From G032773895 sp965248935 (lineage in GTDB: Bacteria; Pseudomonadota; Gammaproteobacteria; Pseudomonadales; Cellvibrionaceae), in the NCBI GenBank assembly GCA_965248935.1, contig OZ252214.1, positions 4,588,001 to 4,652,000 of the forward strand: a DNA stretch of 64,000 nt. The letters are read 5' to 3'. The position numbers were made by a program, and so were the translations under genes. Each line of letters opens with the position of its first letter. The first letter of the stretch is position 1. The notes under the pieces are model-generated. The model did no database searches. It was given only the letters and a program-made list of their open reading frames with translations, and was not told where the DNA came from. Positions 55,085 to 62,784 of the stretch are shown here, piece by piece.

Positions 55085-56515
55085 ATGAAATTAAAAATTA
55101 TTGTCAGTAGTATAAAGTTTTTTCTCGTTTTTTTTATCTGTAGTTCTGCAGTTGCTTTGGAGATACAAGGTCCGAATAGCGCACTAACCAATACAACATT
55201 CACATTAATACTTGAACCCCTATCAGACTTAACCACGCTTAAAGACACGGAATTACAAAAAAAATCAGAGCAGGATACTGATTTTTTAACCATAGCTACA
55301 TTTAGTGCCGATACCACAGAATACGATCTTTCACTCGCCGAAGCAGGTACGTACGAATTTCGTATGAGATACAAAGGTAAGATAATAGACTTTGATATCT
55401 TTACTGCCTGGAGTGATATTTTTACGCTTCAAGTTAACTCCGCCGAAGAGATTCTCAGTGCTGACAACATGGGAAATCTAGGTAATGGGGATAGCATGGC
55501 CCCTGCTATAAGTACTGATGGACGTTATGTCGCGTTCTTTTCAAGAGCAAACAATTTATTACCTGGAACTCCTGCCATTCCTACCTACGAAAGCAAAGGT
55601 AATATTATCGTTCGAGACAGGCTGAATGATCTCAGTTTTTTCCTCAATGTCAATAACGACAACTCTTATGAAAGTGCTTTTAATCTCCCTCCATCGTTTT
55701 CTCCAGATGGTCAATATGCGGCATATACTGATTCACGTGCTGGTGTCGTAATACGTAATCTTGAAACCAAAGAAGCGAAGGTTATTTCATCAAATGAAAG
55801 TCATTCTCCACGCTTCAGTGGTAATAGCCAATATCTTATCTTTACTTCAACCGTTAATTACGGCGTAAGCATTTATGACACAGAGACTGAAGAAATAACG
55901 GTTGCAACGACGGGAGTGGATGGTAACCCATTAAATGCTCGGGTACGCATGGGGGCATCAATAAGCGATGATGGGCGTTATATCGCATTTTCTACAAGAG
56001 CCAGTAATGTTGTAGCCAACGATACTGATAATGTTGAAGACGTATTTTTATTAGATCGTGTGACGGGAATAACCACGTTAGTCAGTAAACCTCTTTTTTC
56101 CGGCGAAGCAAGGGGGAGGGCGATTGGTTTATCCGCTGATGGTTCCAGGTTACTTTTCTCCAGCACATCCAATACCTTGATTCCCAATGACACTCATGAC
56201 ACGAATGTCAGGCGTGATTTGTTTTTATTTGATCGTGATACCGCTGAAATAACATTAGTCAGCGAAAATGCTAGTAAAGCAACCATAGACGCCTCCGGGC
56301 AATATATTACCTATGCGAATAACCGTGAACACAAACATTATGTTTACAATGATTTAACCAAAGAGTATCGGTTTATAACCAACGACAGATCTTCAAGCCT
56401 TAATAATAATGCACCAGCAATGAGCCGGGATGGGAAATTTCTTGTCGTCGTCATTGGAGGTAACATACCCGGTAACCCAAATATGCAGGTAAAGCTTACC
56501 CCTCTTCCCAACTAA
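55085..56515 (+). CDS. Secreted TolB/PD40-type beta-propeller protein
   Basis: 476 residues with signal peptide (FFLVFFICSSAVALE). An Ig-like N-terminal module (about 22-120) ends AGTYEFRMRYKGKIIDFDIF. It is followed by a TolB-like propeller: PAISTDGRYVAFFSRANNLL, PSFSPDGQYAAYTD, ASISDDGRYIAFSTRASNVV, IGLSADGSRLLFSS and PAMSRDGKFLVVVIGG. It follows the FG-GAP protein by 152 bases and shares its N-terminal module. Propellers of this sort bind proteins or sugars; no enzyme motif is seen. Confidence 0.8.
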   Translation: MKLKIIVSSIKFFLVFFICSSAVALEIQGPNSALTNTTFTLILEPLSDLTTLKDTELQKKSEQDTDFLTIATFSADTTEYDLSLAEAGTYEFRMRYKGKIIDFDIFTAWSDIFTLQVNSAEEILSADNMGNLGNGDSMAPAISTDGRYVAFFSRANNLLPGTPAIPTYESKGNIIVRDRLNDLSFFLNVNNDNSYESAFNLPPSFSPDGQYAAYTDSRAGVVIRNLETKEAKVISSNESHSPRFSGNSQYLIFTSTVNYGVSIYDTETEEITVATTGVDGNPLNARVRMGASISDDGRYIAFSTRASNVVANDTDNVEDVFLLDRVTGITTLVSKPLFSGEARGRAIGLSADGSRLLFSSTSNTLIPNDTHDTNVRRDLFLFDRDTAEITLVSENASKATIDASGQYITYANNREHKHYVYNDLTKEYRFITNDRSSSLNNNAPAMSRDGKFLVVVIGGNIPGNPNMQVKLTPLPN

Positions 56516-56533
56516 TGAGACAGTTTCTCTAAG

Positions 56534-56554
56534 CCCCTGATTTTAACTCAGGGG
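56534..56554 (+). terminator. Terminator-like hairpin after the PD40 gene
   Basis: Seven-base stem CCCCTGA / TCAGGGG, loop seven bases, 18 bases after the stop codon. The T-run is short (TTCTTG). Confidence 0.5.
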
Positions 56555-56871
56555 TTCTTGAAGTGGGATAAGGAAGAAATTCGATGTTTTTTTTCTGTAA
56601 GTAAAGAGTATTTAGCTCTGAAAATGTTTTTATATCATTATTATTTTTAGAATAACAAATACATTTTTTAACCTGTGTCATAAGAAACAACCACTCATCA
56701 TTGGGGGGTAGTGGTCGTTCTTTTTTATTGGTGCGTCGTCTATTTTTTAAAGTGAATAAGCGGGTGGGTATTAAACCTTTTCTGACGCTCATTTAATTAT
56801 TCAGCTTATAGAGAGCAAATTTCGATAGTTATTTTAATTCAGTGGTATATGAAAAGTACAATTTAAATACT

Positions 56872-57372
56872 TTAGCGAGAAAATAGATTTCGATATTCCA
56901 GTGGAGTGTACCCTGTTTCTTTTTTAAAGCTGTGCCTCAATGCTGTGTCATCTGAAAACCCATACTCACAGCTAATTACTTGAACACTTTTATCACTGTA
57001 TTTTAGCTGTTGTCCAACCTGGGATAGCTTTATCAGTCGAAGGAATTTAACGCAGGATAGGCCCGTATTTGTTTTTATTTTACGTGATAGAGTGCATGGT
57101 GTTTGGTTGAGCTGACTGGCGAGCTTCTCAAGAGTGAGATCTTTTGCCATTGTTTTTTCTGCCCACCGATAGATGTCCCGTATAAGCGGTTTATTCAACT
57201 CCATAAAATTTAGGCTATTGAATGGTTCAATTGATGTTTCCGGTTTGGGAATAATTAATAAGCTTGTGAGGTCTCGCCAAGCCGTCTTTCCACACTTATC
57301 TTCGATAATCGCTTGCTCTATTTGAAAATATCCGTTTGCACCCAAAGCCGTTGCAAGTGTGGGCGAATAAAT
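56872..57372 (-). pseudogene. AraC/GlxA-type regulator, N-terminally truncated by a MITE
   Basis: The open frame starts at the edge of the miniature element with IYSPTLATALGANGYFQIEQ, part of the glutaminase-like N-terminal domain of GlxA-type regulators. It then has the AraC DNA-binding domain: LTLEKLASQLNQTPCTLSRKI and VQVISCEYGFSDDTALRHSF-like second helix-turn-helix, ending ETGYTPLEYRNLF. Most of the sensor domain is lost. A TTG at 57345 could still start a short protein, but regulation through the lost ligand domain is gone. Confidence 0.78.
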
Positions 57373-57587
57373 AGTCGGCCCTGAAAAACACTTAAGTCTT
57401 TGATATGATTGACAGTTCTGTCTCTACCCCATAATCCAAACGACCAGAAAGCGTGTGATTAGGCTTAGAAGCTGGTCGAACTGTTGAGTCCTATACGATG
57501 CTCAGAGATGCCAATTCGCCTCACCAAGATAATTTTTTTGATGCCAATCTGTGGGATTTTTGACTTAAGTGTTTTTCGGGACCGACT
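57373..57587. mobile_element. 215-bp MITE related to the IS5-type element
   Basis: Ends are AGTCGGCCCTGAAAAACACT on the left and, reversed, AGTCGGTCCCGAAAAACACT on the right; the 26-base ends match in 24 positions. The first 17 bases are identical to the terminus of the IS5-type element at 51752-51768. There is no coding capacity. It splits the AraC-type gene on its left from the cassette region on its right. Confidence 0.8.
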
Positions 57588-57614
57588 AATTAAATTTCTT
57601 ACTCTGTAAATATA

Positions 57615-57866
57615 CTATTTTTTATTTTTTCCTGAGACGGTGCTCCATATACCTTTAGAAACAATTACCCCAGAATTATTTAGTGCGTAGCTCATGCAAA
57701 TCGCGCATGTATTAGTAAATCCTAACTTTGAGTCTTGAACACCAAGGTTGATATTTTGCTTTACCTTCCCTCCAACCATATTCCCGACATCGATTATATC
57801 TCCTTTCCCGTATATGGTAATGAAGTTAGCCCACATAGAGGAAAAACTTGGCCTCGTAATTGGCAT
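57615..57866 (-). CDS. Tae4-like amidase effector, N-terminal part (cassette gene)
   Basis: 83 residues starting ITRPSFSSMWANFITIYG, then GNMVGGKVKQNINLG and the catalytic-type NTCAICMSYALNNSGVIV. These resemble the N-terminus of the type VI amidase effector Tae4 (RPSFxxxW, GGKV, NxCAIRMSxALxxSG), with the active-site Cys in NTCAI. Tae4 proteins are about 160 residues and need a later His, so this stops halfway, at KNKK. The gene follows an attC with AAGGAGAG before the ATG. It is cut before the MITE and has no recognisable immunity partner. Confidence 0.6.
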   Translation of the reverse strand: MPITRPSFSSMWANFITIYGKGDIIDVGNMVGGKVKQNINLGVQDSKLGFTNTCAICMSYALNNSGVIVSKGIWSTVSGKNKK

Positions 57867-57882
57867 GATACTCTCCTTAATT

Positions 57883-57943
57883 GCCTAACGCTCGCAGCAA
57901 GAGCGCCGCTTTTTAGCATCGCCTTGACTGCGCTTATTAGGTG
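57883..57943 (-). repeat. attC recombination site
   Basis: On the minus strand it runs from CACCTAATAAGCGCAG to CTGCGAGCGTTAGGC. The right core is the canonical GTTAGGC and the left core CCTAATA. Inner arms CGCAGTCAAGGCG and CGCTCTTGCTGCG pair with an unpaired base offset, as attC hairpins do. It separates the Tae4-like cassette from the one before it. Confidence 0.8.
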
Positions 57944-58119
57944 ATTTTTACTTTCTTGGTTAAAGTTGCCATACCTATGGACAGCGCCTTCAATCCAAGA
58001 TAGTTTGTTGGATGCTGATAGAATCTATCAACGTCTTGGTTTTTTAATACTCTCTTTAAAAACTCATCACGTAGGTAGCGACGCAGGAAACCAAAGCCGA
58101 ACTGGATAAAAAAATAGCT
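57937..58119 (-). pseudogene. Cassette gene remnant ending inside attC
   Basis: An open frame of 60 codons without a good start reads FIQFGFGFLRRYLRDEFLKR and ends GMATLTKKVKIT with its TAA lying inside the attC left core. Ending within the attC is typical of cassette genes. The N-terminus is missing and a stop lies just upstream. Product unknown. Confidence 0.4.
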
Positions 58120-58153
58120 CAGGCAGTGATAATTGAATGAGTATTAACAGGCC

Positions 58154-58771
58154 CTAAGTAATATCTGGAAATAGTTTTGCACGTACGCTGGTAAATTCTG
58201 ATTTTGCATATTTTAACAGAAGCTCACGTAGGCTAGGAAAATTTAACAAAATACCGTACAAACCAACTTCGTCAAAATTTTGTTGAACGGGGACATTATC
58301 TTCGTTCCAAACACTCGATATCATATTCGAAATATCATTGTCTGAATTTGGATCGAATAACTGTACAATTCCTTTATTTGTTAAAGTATATGCCGTCCAA
58401 GTCCCGCAACTCGTTTCATGTGATTCGCACCAAAACGAATCTATCGGATCGGTTCCGATATTCTCATTAAAGCAATTCAGTAGGTCATCCAATTCAGATT
58501 CAGCCGAATTAAACGGATCTAAACCTATATTGATATACAACGACGGATCATAACTTTTGTCTGGTTCTGGTTCTGGGTCTGTCCAAGTGCAAACTTCATT
58601 TTCTTCTTTTACTAGAACGTCAAATGCCGATTCATCAAAATAAGTGAATACATTACAATCATATTCTATCGAACCCCTATCTGACTCAATAAGCGCTAGC
58701 TCTTTACGTATTTGAGTCACACTTTCAGGTTTTTTGAATACCAACTTAATATCTGCGCTTTCTTCGCTCAT
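58154..58771 (-). CDS. Hypothetical acidic protein (cassette gene)
   Basis: 205 residues, strongly acidic, no signal peptide. Several Asp/Glu-rich loops, e.g. CTWTDPEPEPDKSYDPSLYI and ELDDLLNCFNENIGTDPIDS, and Cys/Trp residues in FWCESHETSCGTWTAYTL. No family recognised. It is preceded by the right half of an attC at 58804 and GTAGAGGAT-type ribosome-binding sequence, which supports the start at 58771. Cassette products like this are usually orphans. Confidence 0.6.
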   Translation of the reverse strand: MSEESADIKLVFKKPESVTQIRKELALIESDRGSIEYDCNVFTYFDESAFDVLVKEENEVCTWTDPEPEPDKSYDPSLYINIGLDPFNSAESELDDLLNCFNENIGTDPIDSFWCESHETSCGTWTAYTLTNKGIVQLFDPNSDNDISNMISSVWNEDNVPVQQNFDEVGLYGILLNFPSLRELLLKYAKSEFTSVRAKLFPDIT

Positions 58772-58803
58772 TTTATCTATCCTCTACGGAAGTAATATAG
58801 AAT

Positions 58804-58873
58804 GCTAACGTTGCCAGAATATGCAGTTATGGAAATACGAAGTGTTGAAATAATTGTTATTATTACTGGCTTT
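58804..58873 (-). repeat. attC site interrupted by a group II intron
   Basis: Minus strand reads AAAGCCAGTAATA ... TATTCTGGCAACGTTAGC. GCCAG-T-AATA pairs with TATT-CTGGC, leaving one extrahelical T, the mark of attC strand choice. The outer left core is missing here; it is GCTAA at 59406-59409 plus the flanking base, beyond the intron, and it pairs with TTAGC at 58804. So the intron sits between the left core and the first arm. Confidence 0.75.
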
Positions 58874-59405
58874 GTGTACGCCCAGCATGGGCATGAACTA
58901 ATGAGAGGTGAAAGTCCTCTGTAGGAAGATCACCGCTAAATCACACCTACACGATTTAACGATAACTACTAGCGAATGGCAAGGACTAATCTGTGAGGTG
59001 CAGTCTGAAGGAAGCCCCTAGCACCAACAGTAGGCGCTTTAGGCGAAACTACGAGCTGATAAACAAGAACATCATAAAGGCGTAGGTTGAAGGTAGGTTG
59101 GCACAAGACAACGAAGCCAAGTGATCTAACGGCCACCGTAAATGATGCAGTTGTGTAGCAAAAATTCATATTCTTATCTGGGGAGATCTACTTAACATGC
59201 GATCGGTAGATAACTCGTAAAGCCCATGGCGAAGTGCTAAAACTCCTGGGATTAATCAGGCATTATCCCGTGCTTATTTAAAATCAGAGGGACTATATTC
59301 GCTTCATGGTGGTTGGATTAAGCTTCACTATTCTAAGTGAAATGCCCTGTGCGGACACATGCAGGGTGTTGTGGGGAGGGTAAGTAGATCTCGTCCTTAC
59401 CCGAT
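58874..59405 (+). other. Group II intron, reverse transcriptase gene deleted
   Basis: The 5' end GTGTACGCCCAGCATGGGC and the following GAGAGGTGAAAGTCCTCTG, GGTGCAGTCTGAAGGAAGC and CTGATAAACAAGAACATCA segments are typical of bacterial group II domain I. Domain V appears near 59339-59372 (GCCCTGTGCGGACACATGCA) and domain VI just after (GGGTAAGTAGATCTC ... CCTTACCC), with the end at CCGAT. Length is ~530 bases against ~2 kb for ORF-bearing introns. The ribozyme parts look largely present. The class is not assigned. Confidence 0.75.
59236..59340 (+). pseudogene. C-terminal remnant of group II intron reverse transcriptase/maturase
   Basis: The last 34 codons of an open frame end AYLKSEGLYSLHGGWIKLHY before SK and a stop just before domain V. 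This matches the C-terminal tail of intron-encoded proteins (YLKxxGLxSLxxxWxxxHYP). The reverse transcriptase, maturase and most of the protein are missing, so mobility would need help in trans. Confidence 0.7.
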
Positions 59406-59410
59406 TAGCT

Positions 59411-59833
59411 CTATTTTGACTTATAAGGTGCAACTACTTCTCCGCTAGTTAAAACGACAACCTCATACTCAGGTTGACCAAATTTAAAAGGGAGCTTTGC
59501 CAAGGTTACTAAATAATACCAGACATATGGCTCATTAGTGGACGCAGGGCTTAGGGAAACATTTCTAGCTGAGAGATCAGGTACATCTTTATAGAAATAC
59601 TTTGCTCTTTCGACAGCCTCAGAAATACTGAGCTGTGGGGCTAAACCATTTTCCCAACTACTTTTTTTTCTAACAAAATCCTCATGTTTTACAGAATAGT
59701 TTCCCGTAGAGGAAGCCATTAAATAAATGTACTTTTCACCGGCTGAGTTTTTTGAGCGTTTGATTATTTTAATATCTTCGGCAATGGCCATTGACGAAAA
59801 AACAATTAATATTGCAGTAAATAATACTTTCAT
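59411..59833 (-). CDS. Secreted hypothetical protein (cassette gene)
   Basis: About 140 residues from the ATG at 59833, chosen because it puts a signal peptide at the N-terminus (KVLFTAILIVFSSMAIAEDI). The mature part has IKIIKRSKNSAGEKYIYLMA and EYEVVVLTSGEVVAPYKSK near the end. No family recognised. The stop codon abuts the attC left core that the intron interrupts. A partial attC precedes it at 59855. Confidence 0.65.
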   Translation of the reverse strand: MKVLFTAILIVFSSMAIAEDIKIIKRSKNSAGEKYIYLMASSTGNYSVKHEDFVRKKSSWENGLAPQLSISEAVERAKYFYKDVPDLSARNVSLSPASTNEPYVWYYLVTLAKLPFKFGQPEYEVVVLTSGEVVAPYKSK

Positions 59834-59854
59834 TGTGTAAGACTCCAGTTGTAG

Positions 59855-59893
59855 TGCTAACGCTGCAAATACGAGTGCGCTTTGCGGCAAGGC
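59855..59893 (-). repeat. Partial attC site
   Basis: On the minus strand a right core GCGTTAGCA is preceded by arms GCCGCAAA and TTTGCAGC that pair with one mismatch. No left core is seen, so the other half has been lost or replaced by the recombinase fragment next to it. Confidence 0.55.
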
Positions 59894-59949
59894 TCCCAAT
59901 TCTGACCCTACGTACTCAACCCGAGTACGACAACTAGGGGAATTACCTT

Positions 59950-60078
59950 ATGAAAAAAGCACAGCAAGCCCGATTTGATTCACTGTACCAGTTACATGTT
60001 AACGCATTGCCACGTCAAAGCAAGGCTGAAAACACCATTGAACGTATGCCAGGACACCTCGGCGGAATGAATCGATAA
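59950..60078 (+). pseudogene. Tyrosine recombinase, N-terminal fragment
   Basis: 42 residues beginning KKAQQARFDSLYQLHVNALP, which look like the SAM-like core-binding N-terminus of phage-type integrases found with IS91-like elements. The frame ends after GHLGGMNR. It lies on the opposite strand to the cassettes. An inverted repeat CGTACTC-AACCC-GAGTACG at about 59911-59929 precedes it and may be an element end. The catalytic domain is absent. Confidence 0.5.
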
Positions 60079-60310
60079 GGACTACATGCATTTAGAGGAA
60101 CGGTTTATGCGCTAAAGCACTATTTTTTTATCACCTAAAAGGGCGAGGTTCAAACTCGTTCTTCAAAAATAACGGCAATCAAAATTGTTGCGATCTTCTC
60201 AAAATCCATTTTATTTATTTACTATAAAGAGAACCCTGCGGTATGGGCTTGTTCAACAATAGGATAGGTTGTGGCTGCGCACGACATATTCTTATTTTTT
60301 TATGATTCCA
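60079..60310. other. Non-coding remainder after the recombinase fragment
   Basis: No gene supported in either strand. Short AT-rich stretch leading to the membrane-protein cassette. Confidence 0.4.
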
Positions 60311-60739
60311 TTATTTCGTACCCAATAATTTTCTAACTACTTTTCTAAAACCTACCCATAAAATCGTGAAAATTATCAAATATGCGAAAATTAGGATAGC
60401 ATCTTTGACGTCACCTGATCTGACTAAGAATATAAGAGGATAAGCTAGAAACAGAGATAAGGTTCCATACACCTTATATAGCTCAGCTTTATCTTTTATA
60501 GGTCGGTCTTTAAACCAGATTACAATTAAATAGAAAAGCGACGGAATAATTAAGCCTAAATAGACAATAAGTAGGATCATTACGAAAGCCCACCCATGAC
60601 CAACCGATGCATACCCTCCTTGAGATGTAGCGCTTTCTAAGAACATAACTCCAAAGGCAATGGGAGAGAACCATAAAGGAGACAAAGCAAAAAATAGCGC
60701 TTTTCTGGGCCTAGTTTTAAATATACTAGCTAATCTCAC
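60311..60739 (-). CDS. Four-helix membrane protein (likely cassette gene)
   Basis: 142 residues starting at a GTG at 60739 (reads as RLASIFKTRPRKALFFALSP). Four membrane helices are apparent: ALFFALSPLWFSPIAFGVMF, AFVMILLIVYLGLIIPSLFY, about residues 93-105, and ILIFAYLIIFTILWVGF. A short basic tail RKVVRKLLGTK ends it. No family recognised. A bounding attC is not obvious on either side, so its cassette status is inferred from neighbours and orientation. Confidence 0.55.
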   Translation of the reverse strand: MRLASIFKTRPRKALFFALSPLWFSPIAFGVMFLESATSQGGYASVGHGWAFVMILLIVYLGLIIPSLFYLIVIWFKDRPIKDKAELYKVYGTLSLFLAYPLIFLVRSGDVKDAILIFAYLIIFTILWVGFRKVVRKLLGTK

Positions 60740-60833
60740 ATTAATTCCTCAACCGCACTACCTGTACCGTCCATCACCGCTGATGCTCCTCGTTGTTGAA
60801 CATTGAGAGTAGCCTTGAAGAGCGAATAGTCGT

Positions 60834-60868
60834 TCAAGCTGGACGTATTGTGTGGCAAACTTACGTTT
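60834..60868 (+). repeat. Inverted copy pair, member 1
   Basis: Contains CGTATTGTGTGGCAA at 60844-60858, which is the exact complement of 62485-62499. Flanks (TCAAGCTG, TTACG) are similar too. The region 60740-61268 otherwise shows no convincing gene. Confidence 0.6.
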
Positions 60869-61268
60869 TTCGTAGGTATTCATAGTCATTTTCTTTAGAG
60901 ATGTTGGGCGAAACCTCGGTATTGAGGGCTCTAAGGAAAGTGGGGGTTTTTGCCGCGTAGCGGCAATCCACCATAGCAGCCTACACTCTCGGCATTCGGC
61001 GTCTATCTCAATGGTGCGATAATGCCCCGACAAGCACTATATTCAATACGAGCAAACGTGATGCCAGTGTTAAACAAACCCAATAAACACCTGGATCATG
61101 GGTAAAGCGAAATATGGACGCCCATGTTTACAGGAAGCACGATAAGATAAATAAGCAGCACCCACAAATAGGAATTATAAATACGTAGGTGTCGGTATTA
61201 AATTATTATTTTACAAGCGCTATATTGGTTCCTTTAACACCTAAGTATTCCGTTTTCATTCTTTAGCA

Positions 61269-61336
61269 GTTAACGTCTATCTAATGCAGCGAGGCGCGTT
61301 TTTTGCGCCGAGTCGCATTGAAATTTTTGTTAACGC
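61269..61336 (-). repeat. attC recombination site
   Basis: On the minus strand: left core GCGTTAACAA, arm TTTCAATGCGACTCGGCGC, A6 loop, arm CGCGCCTCGCTGCATTAG, right core GACGTTAAC. GGCGC/GCGCC and AATGC/GCATT pair with unpaired bases between. This is the clearest full attC of the region and closes the cassette whose gene ends at 61348. Confidence 0.8.
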
Positions 61337-61347
61337 AGACTAAGGCA

Positions 61348-61692
61348 TTATTTTACGGCAACTGCAAATTCTGGAATCACTATCTTTATAGTGCTGTCTT
61401 TCGTTTCTATTAAAATAGTATTCCGGTTTTCCCATCTATAGCTTATAACTTCCGTAGAACCGTAGTAGTCCCAATGTGTAATACTTGGTATGCTAGATTG
61501 CAATTTGACTGTTGAAAAAACTAAGTCTCCATTTTTGCTATAATTCAATTTAAACATTTTAGGTTGTTTTTTATCGTCTTTGAACACTGCGATTTCTTGT
61601 GAAAAATTATCTTTATCAATCAAATATAAAATGGCTTGGTAGCCTAAGGATATTAATAACATTATTGTTACGATCCAAGCGTATATTTTCAT
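61348..61692 (-). CDS. Membrane-anchored hypothetical protein (cassette gene)
   Basis: 114 residues. One N-terminal helix (IYAWIVTIMLLISLGYQAIL) followed by a hydrophilic domain rich in beta strands, e.g. KMFKLNYSKNGDLVFSTVKL and NTILIETKDSTIKIVIPEFA. No family recognised. Its stop lies 12 bases before an attC, and another attC-like site precedes it, so it makes a complete cassette. GGAAAATT before the ATG could be a weak ribosome-binding site. Confidence 0.65.
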   Translation of the reverse strand: MKIYAWIVTIMLLISLGYQAILYLIDKDNFSQEIAVFKDDKKQPKMFKLNYSKNGDLVFSTVKLQSSIPSITHWDYYGSTEVISYRWENRNTILIETKDSTIKIVIPEFAVAVK

Positions 61693-61732
61693 TTAATTTT
61701 CCTTTGATAAAAAGCAAACACTTTCAATTTGT

Positions 61733-61789
61733 CAGTTAGCTACTTCTGCGGATTTTTTCAACTAAAGCAAAAAACAGAATGTTAACGCC
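61733..61789 (-). repeat. attC-like site overlapping a gene end
   Basis: On the minus strand: GCGTTAACATTCTG, then a loop, then CGCAGAAGTAGCTAACTG. TTCTG pairs with CAGAA. The right core reads GCTAAC where GTTAAC would be expected. The stop codon of the gene at 61782 is the TAA inside the left core. Confidence 0.6.
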
Positions 61790-62188
61790 CTTTACCATTG
61801 TTGAAAATTCCACATTTGGCCTCACAAATGTTTTTTAATATGTACTGTTTTACTTCCGAAAGTGAGGTGCCTATGCCATTCAGATTTGCCCCTAACCATG
61901 TACTCTCGTCATTGAGTGCCGTATCTTGAGGGGAATCTGGGCGAATAATTCTGTGGCCAATCCATGCGTATCTGCCATATTGAAATCCGGCGGTAACTCC
62001 TGCGGCAAAATGCTGTACTTGATTACTTCCATCTTGAAATTCTTTCTTGAAGCCGCTGTCATTAAAAATTGTTCTTCCTACTTGGGTTCCATCTGAACCT
62101 GGCATACTGAACTATTTTTAACCTGTTCTGCTTGTTGTGAAGCATAAACTCTAATAAAGCTTCGCTTCACAGCTTTTGTAAGTGCCAT
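61782..62188 (-). pseudogene. Hypothetical cassette gene, probably frameshifted
   Basis: A strong GGAGGAAATAAA-type site at about 62190-62200 precedes an ATG at 62188 that opens ALTKAVKRSFIRVYASQQAE and stops at a TAG within 40 codons. The next frame continues from 62105 with PGSDGTQVGRTIFNDSGFKK and SNQVQHFAAGVTAGFQYGRY to a stop inside the attC. A single-base shift near 62105-62115 would join them into ~135 residues. Family not recognised. The downstream part alone (107 residues) has an ATG but no good ribosome-binding site. Confidence 0.55.
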
Positions 62189-62207
62189 TTTATTTCCTCC
62201 ATAAATA

Positions 62208-62275
62208 GCCCTAACCCGGCTGTAGAAAAATTAACTTAACCATACAAATATTTTCTAGCCGCTGGGTTTCAATTG
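62208..62275 (-). repeat. attC-like site
   Basis: On the minus strand: AACCCAGCGGCTAGAAAA, a central loop, then TTTTCTACAGCCGGGTTAGG. The arms pair (AGAAAA/TTTTCT and AACCC/GGGTT) with offset bases. Right core GGTTAGGGC precedes the strong ribosome-binding site of the next cassette. Confidence 0.65.
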
Positions 62276-62475
62276 GTTTTCGATAACAATCAATATTAAC
62301 CGTGCCTTTTGGCTATACAAGCTAATTTACCCAATATCGGCTTAAAGTCAATGGTATAAGCCTTTGTTCGGCTTATATGACGTATAAGTTCACATCTCCA
62401 TAGTCGCCAGAGCTATTCTATATTGTGCATAATACAGCAGATCATCCACTGACCGCTTATTTCGCTTTTCCTCGT

Positions 62476-62508
62476 AACGTCAGCTTGCCACACAATACGC
62501 CAGTTTGA
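62476..62508 (-). repeat. Inverted copy pair, member 2
   Basis: Reverse complement contains CGTATTGTGTGGCAA and similar flanks to 60834-60868. The rest of 62276-62541 has no gene; a hairpin TATAAGCC / GGCTTATA lies at 62355-62377. Confidence 0.6.
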
Positions 62509-62541
62509 ATAACGATTATACGGATCAATGGCGGCTCCACG

Positions 62542-62784
62542 CTATTTATCCTTATTCGTTAAATACCGAACGAATTCTATTGGCGTCAAATCGTCGTTTT
62601 CGATTTCCAGGGCATATAATTCCTCCACAACTTCTTCACGTAATTTCCTATTGAGTTCAGGATTAAGCTCCCGAATCGGATCTACACCGTCCGGGGCATA
62701 TGGTGAAACCAGCCCCAATTTTTCATGAGATTCAAGGTTTCTTTCACCGTAAGTTTTTAACATTTCTATAATTTTCCGAAACAT
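62542..62784 (-). CDS. Small hypothetical protein
   Basis: 80 residues, charged and helical: RKIIEMLKTYGERNLESHEK, then a proline turn VSPYAPDGVDPIRE, then NRKLREEVVEELYALEIEND and IEFVRYLTNKDK. No family recognised. It is the rightmost member of the minus-strand group. A weak attC-like sequence precedes it near 62815-62860. Confidence 0.5.
   Translation of the reverse strand: MFRKIIEMLKTYGERNLESHEKLGLVSPYAPDGVDPIRELNPELNRKLREEVVEELYALEIENDDLTPIEFVRYLTNKDK

Noticed and set aside
56529..56792. 87-codon minus-strand frame after the PD40 gene
   Set aside because: Its end overlaps the terminator hairpin, composition is low-complexity basic, and no family or ribosome-binding site is visible.
58969..59169. 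66-codon minus-strand frame within the intron
   Set aside because: It lies wholly in the structured domain I of the group II intron and has no ribosome-binding site; it is a chance frame.
60758..61033. 91-codon minus-strand frame
   Set aside because: No recognisable sequence or start signal, and it covers one member of the inverted repeat pair; it looks like decayed mobile DNA.
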